A DNA stretch of 64,000 bases from Rhizobiaceae bacterium (GCA_019635755.1 JAHBYW010000006.1:192001-256000), one strand, 5' to 3'. Shown: positions 16,185 to 25,507, counted from the first letter of the stretch. Notes: a model not told the origin generated them from the sequence alone. Made by a program: numbers and translations.

Positions 16185-17090
16185 TCAGGCCCGCCGCGGG
16201 CCGGGGTCTCGCTCCGGCCTCAGCACCAGCAGCGCCACCAGGAAGGCGAACATCCAGCCGTCGCGCCATTCGAACGGGAAATAGCCGGACCAGAGAGCTT
16301 CGGCGAGCCCGAAAGTGGCCGCCCCCGCCGCCGACCGGACGGGTGACTCGTATCCGCCGACAGCCGTCAGGAAGAGCACCTTGAGGCCGAAGGCGAGCCC
16401 TGTTCCGAAGCTGATGTTGCCATAGTAGAGCGCCGCCAGGGTCCCGGCGAGCGCTGCCGCCAGGGCGCCGCCGATGACGGCCAGGTGGAAGACACGCGCC
16501 ACGTCGACCCCGACGAGCGCCGCGGCGCGCGCGTCGTCGCAGACCGCGCGCCAGGCCCGTCCCCATGACGACCGTGCAAGGAAAATCCCGCCGCCGGCGA
16601 CGGTTGCCAGCACAACCGCGCAATTGAGGAGCTGGATGACGGTCAGCGTGACCTTGAACCCGCCGGACTCGGCGAAGACGACCGGGCTGGCCAGCATCGG
16701 CGGCAGCCAGAAATCGCGCGTCTCGGCGGCCAACCGGGCGATCTCCATCAGCACCAGCGAGACGCCCAGCGTGGCGGCGACGATCGTGTTCGGGGAGCGG
16801 CCGGCCAGCGGCTGGAAGACCGAGCGCGAAAGCACCGTGCCGACCAGCCAGGCGTAGGCGAACGAGACGGCAACGCCGAGCGCCACGGTCGCCGGCAGCG
16901 CAAGCCACAGCACATGCCAGCCGAACACAGCGACCAGGATCGCGGTCTGGCCCGAAAAGGCGAAGAGGGCGCCATAAGCCAGGTTGGTGCGGTGCAGGAC
17001 GCCGTGGGTCAGCGCGTAGCCGAAGGCCAGCAGCGCGTAGAGCGCGCCTGCATGCACGCCGTTGAGAACCTGCTGGAGGAAATAGGCCAT
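16185..17090 (-). CDS. Orphan branched-chain amino-acid-type ABC transporter permease (LivH family)
   Basis: 301 residues with about eight hydrophobic helices and the LivH pattern (YFLQQVLNGVHAGALYALLAFGYALTHGVLHRTNLAYGALFAFSG), plus the ABC-permease loop near ARAAALVGVDVARVF. No LivM, LivG, LivF or binding-protein gene adjoins it, and the gene upstream is a divergent regulator. It may supply one half of a transporter encoded elsewhere, or have lost its partners. The open frame is intact and codon use looks normal, so it is not an obvious pseudogene. Confidence 0.85.
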   Translation of the reverse strand: MAYFLQQVLNGVHAGALYALLAFGYALTHGVLHRTNLAYGALFAFSGQTAILVAVFGWHVLWLALPATVALGVAVSFAYAWLVGTVLSRSVFQPLAGRSPNTIVAATLGVSLVLMEIARLAAETRDFWLPPMLASPVVFAESGGFKVTLTVIQLLNCAVVLATVAGGGIFLARSSWGRAWRAVCDDARAAALVGVDVARVFHLAVIGGALAAALAGTLAALYYGNISFGTGLAFGLKVLFLTAVGGYESPVRSAAGAATFGLAEALWSGYFPFEWRDGWMFAFLVALLVLRPERDPGPRRA

Positions 17091-17178
17091 CCGACATCCG
17101 GCACGCGGACACGTGCCAGGAGAGCGTCGCGCGTAACAGCTAACTTGTCAAATACCAATTACCGGTTAGAATTGGCGG

Positions 17179-17787
17179 ATGGTCGTGGCGTGGACCGAGC
17201 ATCGTTTCGCCGGCGGGGCGCTTGCGCTCGACGCCGCGAACACGGTCGTCCTGCGAAACGATCCCGTCCGAACCTTCGACCGCTTCGCCGAGGCAAGAGA
17301 GATCGGCCGCTTTGCCGTCGCCGCGTCGCATTTCAGGATCGACGAACTGGGTGGACGCGCAGTCGTCGCGGACGGCGGCGACATGCAGCGCGACGCGGTG
17401 CTTGCGGTCCGCGACACGACCGACGCCCTGTTCCGCGCCGGGGCGCTGGGCCTGGCGACGGACGGCCCGATGCTCGCGGCGTTCCTGGCGGCGTGTGCGC
17501 GCGGTGTCGACCGGGTGCCTGACAGCTTCTTCGCGTCCGACAGGCCGTTCGGCGACGGCGGGCCGCTGGCACTTGAAGCCGCGATGGCGGTCTCCGCCCT
17601 GTCGCTTCTCGCGCCCGACAAGCGCCGGCGCCTGAAGATATGCGCCAATTGCGACTGGCTCTTCCTCGACCGCAGCCGCAATTCCAGCCGGCTTTGGTGC
17701 GACATGAAGGTGTGCGGCAACCGCAGCAAGGCGAGGCGCCACTACCATCGACACAAACCCGGGACCGGCGGACACGACCATGCCTGA
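17179..17787 (+). CDS. CGNR zinc-finger / ABATE-domain regulator
   Basis: 202 residues. The N-terminal 150 residues fit the ABATE ligand-binding-like domain (GGALALDAANTV). The C-terminus carries the CGNR zinc finger: CANCDWLFLDRSRNSSRLWC, then CGNRSKARRHYHRH, with four Cys ligands and a basic tail for DNA binding. Such proteins are thought to be transcriptional regulators. It starts 89 bases from the divergent LivH-like gene and overlaps the following lipoprotein gene by 8 bases, so both are plausible targets or partners. Confidence 0.88.
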   Translation: MVVAWTEHRFAGGALALDAANTVVLRNDPVRTFDRFAEAREIGRFAVAASHFRIDELGGRAVVADGGDMQRDAVLAVRDTTDALFRAGALGLATDGPMLAAFLAACARGVDRVPDSFFASDRPFGDGGPLALEAAMAVSALSLLAPDKRRRLKICANCDWLFLDRSRNSSRLWCDMKVCGNRSKARRHYHRHKPGTGGHDHA

Positions 17788-18313
17788 CAGATCGCGCAGG
17801 ATTCACGCGGCCGGAGCCGGTCTGCTGGCCGTCCTTCTGCTCGCCGCCTGCCGGGAAAGCGGCGGGGAGGGCGAGTATTTCGAGATTTCGGGCAAGCTCT
17901 TCGAGTTCAACTACCGGCTGGGCATCGCGACCTATGTTGTCACGCTCAACCCGCTGCAGCCGGTGGCGGACGGGCAGACGGCGGTGGTCTCGTTCCAGGA
18001 TCCGGCCGGCGGCGATCCCATCGAGGTTAAGCAGAGAATCTGGCCCAAGCTGGGGCACGTCACGCTCACCAGTCCGCCGCTGACCTGTGTGACGACCGGC
18101 ATTCCCTACGCGGTCGCGATCCGGATCGTAGACGAGGACGGCAGGGTCCTGCAGGAGATCGACACGACGATGACATCCTCGCTCGATCAGTCGATTCTGC
18201 CGGATCGACCGCTGGTCATAGGCCCCGTCTACGAACTGAATCCCGATCTCGAGGGCCATCCCGACGGCAAGCGCGACGACCAGGCGGCGACCGTGTGCCC
18301 GCCGAAGGCGTGA
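17780..18313 (+). CDS. Hypothetical lipoprotein
   Basis: 177 residues. A basic N-terminus and hydrophobic core lead to the lipobox LLAAC (lipidated Cys at about residue 24), so the mature protein should be membrane-anchored in the periplasm. The mature part is beta-rich (immunoglobulin-like alternation: IATYVVTLNPL, TAVVSFQDPAGG, VAIRIVDEDGR) with two further cysteines, one near the C-terminus. No domain is recognised. It overlaps the CGNR regulator gene by 8 bases and is therefore translationally coupled to it, an unusual partner for a cytoplasmic regulator. Confidence 0.75.
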   Translation: MPDRSRRIHAAGAGLLAVLLLAACRESGGEGEYFEISGKLFEFNYRLGIATYVVTLNPLQPVADGQTAVVSFQDPAGGDPIEVKQRIWPKLGHVTLTSPPLTCVTTGIPYAVAIRIVDEDGRVLQEIDTTMTSSLDQSILPDRPLVIGPVYELNPDLEGHPDGKRDDQAATVCPPKA

Positions 18314-18320
18314 CAGGACG

Positions 18321-18350
18321 CGCGCAGGGAGGATCGAACCTCCGACCCAG
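18321..18350 (-). other. tRNA 3'-half-like fragment
   Basis: On the minus strand the sequence reads GGGTCGGAGG, then TTCGAT, then CCTCC and CTGCGCG. This looks like variable loop, T-arm and acceptor 3' strand of a tRNA, but the T-loop is one base short. Upstream I can find no matching acceptor strand, D-arm or anticodon arm. It is therefore a decayed tRNA end or a chance resemblance, not a working gene. Such fragments can mark old integration sites. Confidence 0.35.
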
Positions 18351-18546
18351 TAATAATCATGCGCCCTGAGACTTTGATGCGACGCTTTCGTTCGCGTTGC
18401 CGTCCGTCCACGCGCTGGCGTTGCTCTTTTGGAAACACACGCGAAATTCGTTTGACGCACAGGCAATAGGCGGAAAGACTGCCGCCCACGTGGACCCTCG
18501 CGTGCCCGCGCCGGGTCGGCGCGATTGCCGCCCAGGAGAACGCTCG

Positions 18547-21500
18547 ATGACGCTTCACGACGTGTCGCTCGCCGACAAGTTCGACCTCGGCAAGGAGCGC
18601 ATCTTCATCAACGGCGCCCAGGCCGTCATCCGCATGCTGCTGATGCAGCGCGAGCGGGACAGGCGCGCCGGCCTCAACACCGCAGGCTTCGTTTCCGGCT
18701 ATCGCGGTTCGCCGCTGGGCGGTCTGGACCAGCAGCTCTGGCGTGCCAAGAAGGAGCTGGCGAAGTCCGATATCGTCTTCCAGCCGGGGCTCAACGAGGA
18801 GCTCGCCGCGACGGCCTGCTGGGGCTCGCAGCAGACGGAACTGCTCGGCGAAGGCAAGCATGACGGGGTCTTCTCCGTCTGGTACGGCAAGGGCCCCGGC
18901 GTCGACCGCTCCGGCGACGTCTTCCGCCACGCCAACCTCGCGGGCACCGCGAAGAACGGTGGCGTGCTGGCGCTCATGGGCGACGACCACACGGCGGAGT
19001 CGTCCACGGTCGCGCATGCGACCGAGTTCCTCTTCGTCGACACGATGATCCCGATCCTCAACCCGGCGGGCGTGCAGGAGCTTATCGACTACGGCCTCTA
19101 CGGCTACGCGCTGTCGCGGTTCGCCGGCACCTGGACCGCGATCAAATGCGTCAAGGACAACATCGAATCGACGGCGTCCGTCGACGTGTCGCTTGACCGG
19201 CTGAACATCGTCATCCCTGAATTCGACATGCCGTCCGGCGGGCTGAACATCCGCCACGAGATCAACATGCTCGGCCAGGAACAACGGCTGCATGAATACA
19301 AGCGCGCCGCCGCCGCCGCGTTCATCCGCGCCAATGGACTGAATCGCATCGTCTACTCCGGCGGCCGGAAGGCGCGGATCGGCATCGTCACCGTCGGCAA
19401 GTCCTACCTCGACGTTCGCCAGGCACTCGACGACCTCGGCATCGACGAGGCGCGCGCCAACGACCTCGGGCTGCGGCTCTTCAAGGTGGCGGCGCCCTGG
19501 CCGCTCGACATCGAGCACATCAAGGACTTCGCCAAGGGCCTCGAGATGATCATCGTGGTCGAGGAGAAGCGCTCGCTGGTCGAAGTGCAGATCCGCGAGC
19601 ACCTCTACGGCACGTCGATGCAGCCGAAGGTCGTCGGCAAGCGCGACGAGCGTGGCGACATGCTGTTCAGCGCGGCCGGCGCGCTCGACCCGAACGACGT
19701 CGCCATCGCCGTCGGCGAGCGCATCCTGCGCATCATCGGCCCCTCCGAGGAGATCGCCGGCCGCGTCAGCCGCATCCGCCAGTTCCAGGCGATGCTGGCC
19801 GAGACCACGGACATCGCCAGCCGAACCCCGTTCTTCTGCTCGGGCTGTCCGCACAACAGTTCCACCAAGGTTCCGGAGGGCTCGATCGCCGGCGCCGGCA
19901 TCGGCTGCCACTTCATGGCGCTGTGGATGGACCGGTCCACCGTCGGCTTCACCGCGATGGGCGGCGAGGGTGCGCAATGGGTGGGCCAGGCGCCGTTCTC
20001 GACGCGGGAGCATTTCTTCCAGAACCTCGGCGACGGCACCTACAATCACTCGGGAGCCCTGGCGATCCGCTTTGCGCTGTCGTCCAACGTCAACATGACG
20101 TACAAGATCCTCTACAACGACGCGGTGGCGATGACGGGCGGCCAGCCGCACGAGGGCAACCTCACCGCCAACATGATCGCGAACCAGGTGCATGCCGACG
20201 GCGTGCAGCGCATCGCCGTCGTCTCGGACGATCCAGACAAGTTCGATCGCGGCAGCTTCCCGACCGTCGCCACCTTCCATCACCGCGACGACCTCGACCT
20301 CGTCCAGCGCGACCTGCGCGAGGTGAAGGGGGTCTCGGTCCTTCTCTACGACCAGACCTGCGCTGCGGAGAAACGGCGGCGCCGCAAGCGCGGCACCTAT
20401 CCCGATCCGGACAAGCGGGTGATCATCAACGAGCTGGTGTGCGAGGGGTGCGGCGACTGCGGCGTCAAGTCCAACTGCGTCTCGGTGCAGCCGGTGGAGA
20501 CCGAGTTCGGCCGGAAGCGGCGGATCGACCAGTCGAGCTGCAACAAGGACTTCTCCTGCGTCAACGGCTTCTGCCCGTCCTTCGTCACGGTGCATGGCGG
20601 CAAGATCCGCAAAGCAGAAGGGAGCGCCGGCAAGGACAATCCCCTCACCGGCGTGCCGGAGCCGACGCCGTTTCCGCTGGAGGACGGCTGGGCGTCGATC
20701 ATCGACGGGGTCGGCGGCACGGGGGTCGTCACCATCGGCGCAATCCTCGGCATGGCCGCCCATCTCGAAGGCAAGGGCTGCGGAATGATCGACATGGCCG
20801 GGCTGGCCCAGAAGGGCGGTTCGGTGTTCAGCCATGTGCGGATCGCGAAGTCGCCAGACGACATCCATGCCATCCGCGTCTCCGCGGGCAAGGCCGACCT
20901 GATCCTCGGCTGCGACCTCGTGGTATCGGGCGCGAAGAAGGTGCTGTCGGCGGTGCGCGACAACCACACGATCTTCGTGGCCAACACCGCGGAGATCATG
21001 CCCGGCGATTTCGCCCGGTCGGCCGACTTCTCGCTGCCCGTCGAGCGCCTGAAGAAGGCGATCCGCGACGCGGCCGGCGACAGAGCGCACTTCTTCGACG
21101 CGACCCGGACCGCGACGGCGCTGTTCGGCAATTCGCTCGGCGCGAACATGTTCATGCTGGGTTTCGCGTTCCAGCACGGCGGACTGCCGGTGGCCTCGGA
21201 GGCCGTCGAGAAGGCCATCGAACTGAACGGCGAGGCGGTGCAGATGAACCTCGCGGCGTTTCGCTGGGGGCGCCGGGCGGCGCACGACCCCGACCATGTG
21301 CGCACCCTCGTCGCCCGCGCGGCGGGAGATCGCGCGCCGCAGCGTGCGCAGACGCTGGACGAGGTCATCGCGAGGCGGGTCGCCTTCCTCACCGACTACC
21401 AGAACGAGGCCTATGCGGCCCGCTATGCCGACCGGATCGCACGGCTGCGGGCAGCCGAGGCCAAGGCCGCGCGCGGCTCGACTGTGGTGACGGAAGCTGC

Positions 21501-22014
21501 GGCGCGCAACCTGTTCAAGCTGATGGCGATCAAGGACGAGTACGAGGTCGCGCGGCTCTACACCGACGGCTCGTTCCGCAAGCAGCTGGACGCGCAGTTC
21601 CAGGCTTACGACCGGCTGGAGTTCCACCTCGCGCCGCCCGTTCTCGGACGCACCGGCAACGACGGCAAGCCGCGCAAGTCGAGTTTCGGGCCGTGGATGA
21701 TGAATGGTTTCCGGATTCTTGCGGCCTTCAAAGGCCTGCGTGGTTCCGCGCTGGACATCTTCGGCTACACGGCCGAGCGGAAGATGGAGCGCAAGCTCCT
21801 GGCGCAGTACGAGGCCGACCTCGACCTGATCCAGGGCGCGCTGGCGCCGGACAAGGTGGAAGCGGCGGCCGCCGTGGCCTCGATTCCCGCGCTGATCCGG
21901 GGGTTTGGCCACGTCAAGGAAGCCAATGCACGCATGGCGGCCGGCGAGCGCGTGCGCCTTGTCGAGCGGCTGATGGCGCAGGAGCCCGCGCCCGAACTGC
22001 AGGCGGCGGAATAG
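18547..22014 (+). CDS. Indolepyruvate ferredoxin oxidoreductase family protein (fused alpha-beta-gamma type)
   Basis: 1155 residues, the normal size of the fused alphaproteobacterial enzyme. The N-terminal pyrimidine-binding domain (GYRGSPLGGLDQQLW, GKGPGVDRSGD) is followed by a TPP-binding domain (CPHNSSTKVPEGS ... GEGAQWVGQAPF ... YNDAVAMTGGQP), a Cys-rich stretch (CEGCGDCGVKSNC, then C..DFSCVNGFCPSF) for Fe-S clusters, and a gamma domain (GVGGTGVVTIGAILGMAAHLEGKG). It oxidatively decarboxylates aryl-2-oxoacids such as indolepyruvate to acyl-CoA with ferredoxin. The start at 18547 has AGGAG 8 bases upstream; a longer in-frame extension upstream lacks family similarity. Single gene. Confidence 0.93.
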   Translation: MTLHDVSLADKFDLGKERIFINGAQAVIRMLLMQRERDRRAGLNTAGFVSGYRGSPLGGLDQQLWRAKKELAKSDIVFQPGLNEELAATACWGSQQTELLGEGKHDGVFSVWYGKGPGVDRSGDVFRHANLAGTAKNGGVLALMGDDHTAESSTVAHATEFLFVDTMIPILNPAGVQELIDYGLYGYALSRFAGTWTAIKCVKDNIESTASVDVSLDRLNIVIPEFDMPSGGLNIRHEINMLGQEQRLHEYKRAAAAAFIRANGLNRIVYSGGRKARIGIVTVGKSYLDVRQALDDLGIDEARANDLGLRLFKVAAPWPLDIEHIKDFAKGLEMIIVVEEKRSLVEVQIREHLYGTSMQPKVVGKRDERGDMLFSAAGALDPNDVAIAVGERILRIIGPSEEIAGRVSRIRQFQAMLAETTDIASRTPFFCSGCPHNSSTKVPEGSIAGAGIGCHFMALWMDRSTVGFTAMGGEGAQWVGQAPFSTREHFFQNLGDGTYNHSGALAIRFALSSNVNMTYKILYNDAVAMTGGQPHEGNLTANMIANQVHADGVQRIAVVSDDPDKFDRGSFPTVATFHHRDDLDLVQRDLREVKGVSVLLYDQTCAAEKRRRRKRGTYPDPDKRVIINELVCEGCGDCGVKSNCVSVQPVETEFGRKRRIDQSSCNKDFSCVNGFCPSFVTVHGGKIRKAEGSAGKDNPLTGVPEPTPFPLEDGWASIIDGVGGTGVVTIGAILGMAAHLEGKGCGMIDMAGLAQKGGSVFSHVRIAKSPDDIHAIRVSAGKADLILGCDLVVSGAKKVLSAVRDNHTIFVANTAEIMPGDFARSADFSLPVERLKKAIRDAAGDRAHFFDATRTATALFGNSLGANMFMLGFAFQHGGLPVASEAVEKAIELNGEAVQMNLAAFRWGRRAAHDPDHVRTLVARAAGDRAPQRAQTLDEVIARRVAFLTDYQNEAYAARYADRIARLRAAEAKAARGSTVVTEAAARNLFKLMAIKDEYEVARLYTDGSFRKQLDAQFQAYDRLEFHLAPPVLGRTGNDGKPRKSSFGPWMMNGFRILAAFKGLRGSALDIFGYTAERKMERKLLAQYEADLDLIQGALAPDKVEAAAAVASIPALIRGFGHVKEANARMAAGERVRLVERLMAQEPAPELQAAE

Positions 22015-22144
22015 ACGCTGCCTGTTGGTCGGCTTGAGTTAAGAAACCGTTTCGAAGATCCGGGCGGAAGCCTGGCCCGCGGCTTCAACTAAACATTCTT
22101 TAAGCGGATTGTGACATGACGGCAGCTACGTCGCGGCGCCGTCA

Positions 22145-24454
22145 ATGAAAACCAGAAGCAACGACATCACTGTCGACATCTATGCCGGGTTCGTCCGGTC
22201 GCTGTTCAACGACGCGATCATCCTGATCGTCGGCGCGCTCTGCCATTCGATCATCGCTCTGCTGGTCTATCGGCGCACGGGCGAGACGATTTACCTCGTC
22301 CTCGCCGGCGTCATGTTCACGGCGGGGTCATACCGCTATCTTGGCATCCGCAACTTCCAGAAGAACGGCTCCATCACCGACTATCCGTCGGCCGTGCACT
22401 GGGAGAACTACTACCTGATCGGCGGCACGATCCAGGGTTTCTTCCTCGGCCTGTTCTGTTTCGTCGCGATCTATGTCGCGCCCGATACCTTTGCCGAGAT
22501 CGCCTCGTGCTCCGTGGCCATGGGCTCGACGATGACCATCGTCGGGCGCAACTACGGCTCCAAGAAGATGGTGGCGATCCTGTCGGTGACGGTGGTCGCG
22601 CCGATCGCCATCGGCCTCATGCTGCGCGGCGACCTGAATCACGTCGTGCTCGGACTCTACATCATCCCGTTCATGCTGATCATCACCAAGATGGCCACGC
22701 ATGTGCGCACGGTCCTGTTCACGGCAATCAGCGAGGAAAAGAAGGCGAACCGTCTGGCGCAGCGCTTCGACCGCGCGCTCAACACCATGACGCACGGCCT
22801 GGTGATGCTCAGCCCGCACGGCAGGGTGGTCGTCGCCAATGCCGAGGCCGTCGAGGCGCTCGGCGTCAAGAACGCCGAGGCGCTCATCGGCCGGTCGCTG
22901 AAGGCGCTGGTCATGCGCGGTGTCGCAGGCGGCCTCATCGAGGCGAAGGACGGTCGCTTCATCGAGGCGCAGCTGACGCGTGCCATGCGCGAAGGCCGCG
23001 ACCGCAAGATCCTCGTTCGGCTGAACAACGGCCGCCACTTCGAGTTTTCCGCCAGCGAGGGGAGCGAAGGCCTGGGCGTCATCACCTTCGAGGACGTATC
23101 GCCGCGTATCGAGGCCGAGGAGAAGATCCGGTCGATGGCGCGCTTCGACAGCCTGACCGGCCTGGCCAACCGTGCCTATTTCCACGAAATCGTCGCCGAG
23201 GCGATGGCCAGCGGCGATCCGGAGCGCCAGTGCGGCCTGGCCGTCCTCGACCTCGACGACTTCAAGACCATCAACGATACGCTCGGCCACCCGATCGGCG
23301 ATGGCCTGCTGTTCGCCGTGGGCGAGCGCCTGGCGGCCATTGCCAGCGACAATGTCTGGGTCAGCCGCTTCGGCGGCGACGAGTTCATGATCTATGTCGA
23401 CAGGGTGGAGTCCGAGCAGCGGTTCGCCGGACTGATCGACGGCGTCTTCGCCAACCTGCAGGGCGAGGTCGACGTCGCGGGGCATGCGCTGCGCATCCAG
23501 ATCAGCGCCGGCGCGGTGCTGTCGCGGATCAAGCATACCGACGTCGACGCGATGATCGTCAAGGCCGACCTCGCCCTCTACAAGGCGAAGGAGCTGGGCA
23601 AGAACGGCTGGCGCCTGTTCGAAAGCGCGATGGACGCCGCGTTCCGCAACCGCCAGCTGATGAAGGCGGATCTCAGATCAGCCGTCGAAGCGAAGGGGCT
23701 GAGGGTTGTGTACCAGCCGATCGTGTCGATGGAGACCATGCGGATCGCCAGCTGCGAGGCGCTCTGCCGCTGGGACCACCCCGACCTCGGGCCGATTTCG
23801 CCGGGCGTGTTCATCCCGCTGGCGGAGGAGATGGGCATCATCTCCGACATCAGCGCCTTCATGCTGGGTGCCGCGACGAAGGAATGCGCCAAGTGGCCCG
23901 AACACAACAGTGTCTCGATCAACCTTTCGGCGAAGGATTTCCGCAGCGCCGGCATCGTCGACAAGGTGCGCGAGGCGCTGGACGCGTCCGGCCTGGCGCC
24001 GCACCGGCTGGAGATCGAGCTGACGGAAACCGCGCTGCTGGACGACAAGTCGCTCACGCGCGAGATCATCGAGGAGCTGAAGTCGCTCGGCGTGCGGATC
24101 GCGCTCGACGATTTCGGCACCGGCTATTCCAGCCTCAGCTATCTGCACAAGCTGCCGCTGGACAAGGTCAAGATCGACCGTTCGTTCCTGATCGATGTCA
24201 CTCAGAACAAGCGTTCGCTCGAACTCCTGAAGGGCGTCGTGAACATGTCGCGGCCGCTCGGCCTGGCGGTGACCGTTGAAGGCGTCGAGACCTTTGAGCA
24301 GCTGAAGATCCTGGCGCTCGAAGTGAAGCCCGACCTCGTACAGGGCTTCCTGTTCGGCTCGGCGCTGACCGCGTCGGGCATCGAGACGATGTCCACGACG
24401 GTCTGGCCGTTCGCCAAGGACATCAAGTCCGCCAAGCGCGCGGCACGCCGCTAG
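22145..24454 (+). CDS. Membrane-bound GGDEF-EAL cyclic-di-GMP protein with PAS-like sensor
   Basis: 769 residues. Residues 1-200 hold about five to six hydrophobic helices, followed by a PAS-like region (ALNTMTHGLVMLSPHGRVVVANAEAVEALG). The GGDEF domain has RFGGDEF at 408-414 and appears to lack the RxxD inhibitory site five residues before it. The EAL domain has EALCRW starting at 538, with NLSAKDFR and DDFGTGYSS (about 654-662) retained. Both catalytic signatures are intact, so it could make or degrade c-di-GMP. It is followed after 165 bases by a FeeM-type N-acyltransferase gene in the same direction. No strong Shine-Dalgarno is visible at the start. Confidence 0.92.
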   Translation: MKTRSNDITVDIYAGFVRSLFNDAIILIVGALCHSIIALLVYRRTGETIYLVLAGVMFTAGSYRYLGIRNFQKNGSITDYPSAVHWENYYLIGGTIQGFFLGLFCFVAIYVAPDTFAEIASCSVAMGSTMTIVGRNYGSKKMVAILSVTVVAPIAIGLMLRGDLNHVVLGLYIIPFMLIITKMATHVRTVLFTAISEEKKANRLAQRFDRALNTMTHGLVMLSPHGRVVVANAEAVEALGVKNAEALIGRSLKALVMRGVAGGLIEAKDGRFIEAQLTRAMREGRDRKILVRLNNGRHFEFSASEGSEGLGVITFEDVSPRIEAEEKIRSMARFDSLTGLANRAYFHEIVAEAMASGDPERQCGLAVLDLDDFKTINDTLGHPIGDGLLFAVGERLAAIASDNVWVSRFGGDEFMIYVDRVESEQRFAGLIDGVFANLQGEVDVAGHALRIQISAGAVLSRIKHTDVDAMIVKADLALYKAKELGKNGWRLFESAMDAAFRNRQLMKADLRSAVEAKGLRVVYQPIVSMETMRIASCEALCRWDHPDLGPISPGVFIPLAEEMGIISDISAFMLGAATKECAKWPEHNSVSINLSAKDFRSAGIVDKVREALDASGLAPHRLEIELTETALLDDKSLTREIIEELKSLGVRIALDDFGTGYSSLSYLHKLPLDKVKIDRSFLIDVTQNKRSLELLKGVVNMSRPLGLAVTVEGVETFEQLKILALEVKPDLVQGFLFGSALTASGIETMSTTVWPFAKDIKSAKRAARR

Positions 24455-24518
24455 CCTCTCAAATACAACCAATGACATTTCTTAACGCGATCCTCGCAAC
24501 CTTTACGTTTCATTAAGG

Positions 24519-24534
24519 TTAACGCGCCGTAAAC
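24519..24534 (+). promoter_or_regulatory. Near-consensus CtrA box
   Basis: TTAA (24519-24522), 7 bases, TAAAC (24530-24534): one mismatch from TTAA-N7-TTAAC. It lies in an AT-rich intergenic stretch 86 bases before the FeeM-type gene, and another TTAA is at 24513. Placement is good but the match is imperfect. Confidence 0.35.
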
Positions 24535-24561
24535 GAGGTCGGTCGGGTTTTTATCTTTACA

Positions 24562-24589
24562 GTTTTCATCAATTGGTTACGGTGAAAAC
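24562..24589. promoter_or_regulatory. Inverted repeat upstream of the FeeM-type gene
   Basis: GTTTTCA (24562-24568) and TGAAAAC (24583-24589) form 7-base arms around a 14-base spacer. The repeat lies 30 bases before the start codon, suitable for a dimeric regulator or for covering the -10/+1 region. The binding protein is unknown. Confidence 0.4.
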
Positions 24590-24619
24590 ACTGAGGCGGC
24601 GGACTTCTACGAGGACTTT

Positions 24620-25396
24620 ATGAGTGAGCGTCTTGCGACTCTCCATTCGGAGAGGGTGCGCGAATTCGTGCCTGCTTCCGGGCAGTCTGCGTTCGATCGC
24701 AGCGTGCAGGCGCTGCTGGAGCGCATCGAATACCGCCGCTGCGACAGCGGAGAGGATCTCGAGGCGATCTACGCGCTTCGCTACAAGGCCTACCGCGCGC
24801 ACGATCTGGTGCCGGAGCAGCGCGAGCATCTCTTCTACGACAAGCTTGACGATGCGCCGAACTGCCATCGCTTCGGCGTTTTCATCGACGACGAGCTCGC
24901 CAGCACGGTTCGCATCCATCACCTGACCCGCGTCGACCCGTTCTCACCGGCGATGAGCGTCTTCGACGACGTGCTGAGGCCGCGCCTGCTGCGCGGCGAG
25001 ACCTTCATCGATCCGAGCCGGCTGGCCGCCGACCCGAGCCTGACCGCGACCTACAAGGCGTTGCCCTACGTGACGCTGAGGCTGGCGGTCGCCGCGCTGA
25101 GCTATTTCGACTGCACCAGCTGCCTGTTCATGATCCGCGACGAGCACCAGGCATTTTACCAGCGCATCTTCGGCGCCGCGCCGATTGCTGCTCCGCGTCC
25201 CTATGCCAGCGTCAACGTGCTCGGCATCCTGTACGAATCGGACTGCGAGACGAACATGGCGAAGACGATCCGCCGGTTCCCGTTCTTCAATTCGACGCCG
25301 GTCGAGCAGCGCATGCTGTTCGCAAAGCCGCATGTCGGCGAGCTGGCGCCGCTGACGATCCGGCCGACGGCAAAGTACTATCGCGACGCGGCCTGA
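24620..25396 (+). CDS. N-acyl amino acid synthase FeeM-type / autoinducer-synthase-like acyltransferase
   Basis: 258 residues with the GNAT-like fold shared by FeeM and acyl-homoserine-lactone synthases. Residues 36-80 contain Y.RC.S.EDLEAIYALRYKAYR, the N-terminal element that in this family shapes the acyl-chain site. FGVFIDDELASTVRIHHL gives the core strand pair, followed by the FIDPSRLAADP segment. Family members transfer an acyl chain from acyl-ACP to an amino-group acceptor. The acceptor here is unknown, so the product could be an N-acyl amino acid signal or lipid. No LuxR gene is adjacent; the upstream neighbour is the GGDEF-EAL gene. Confidence 0.75.
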   Translation: MSERLATLHSERVREFVPASGQSAFDRSVQALLERIEYRRCDSGEDLEAIYALRYKAYRAHDLVPEQREHLFYDKLDDAPNCHRFGVFIDDELASTVRIHHLTRVDPFSPAMSVFDDVLRPRLLRGETFIDPSRLAADPSLTATYKALPYVTLRLAVAALSYFDCTSCLFMIRDEHQAFYQRIFGAAPIAAPRPYASVNVLGILYESDCETNMAKTIRRFPFFNSTPVEQRMLFAKPHVGELAPLTIRPTAKYYRDAA

Positions 25397-25507
25397 GCCG
25401 GACCTGTCCCAGGCCCGCGACTTCGACTAAGACATGGGCGCGCGGCGATTCCCGCCGCGCCACGCCGCGTCCCGGGCGCCGGGCCGGCCGGCCATACGGA
25501 GGCACCC

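Noticed and set aside
18229-21912. Very long open frame antisense to the indolepyruvate oxidoreductase gene
   Set aside because: It is a high-GC shadow of the real gene: composition is Arg/Ala/His/Asp-rich, there is no domain pattern, and the sense strand has full family motifs.
24541-24619. Possible lux-box for the FeeM-like gene
   Set aside because: The inverted repeat there has AT-rich arms and a 14-base spacer, unlike the usual 18-20 base lux box, and no LuxR gene is present.
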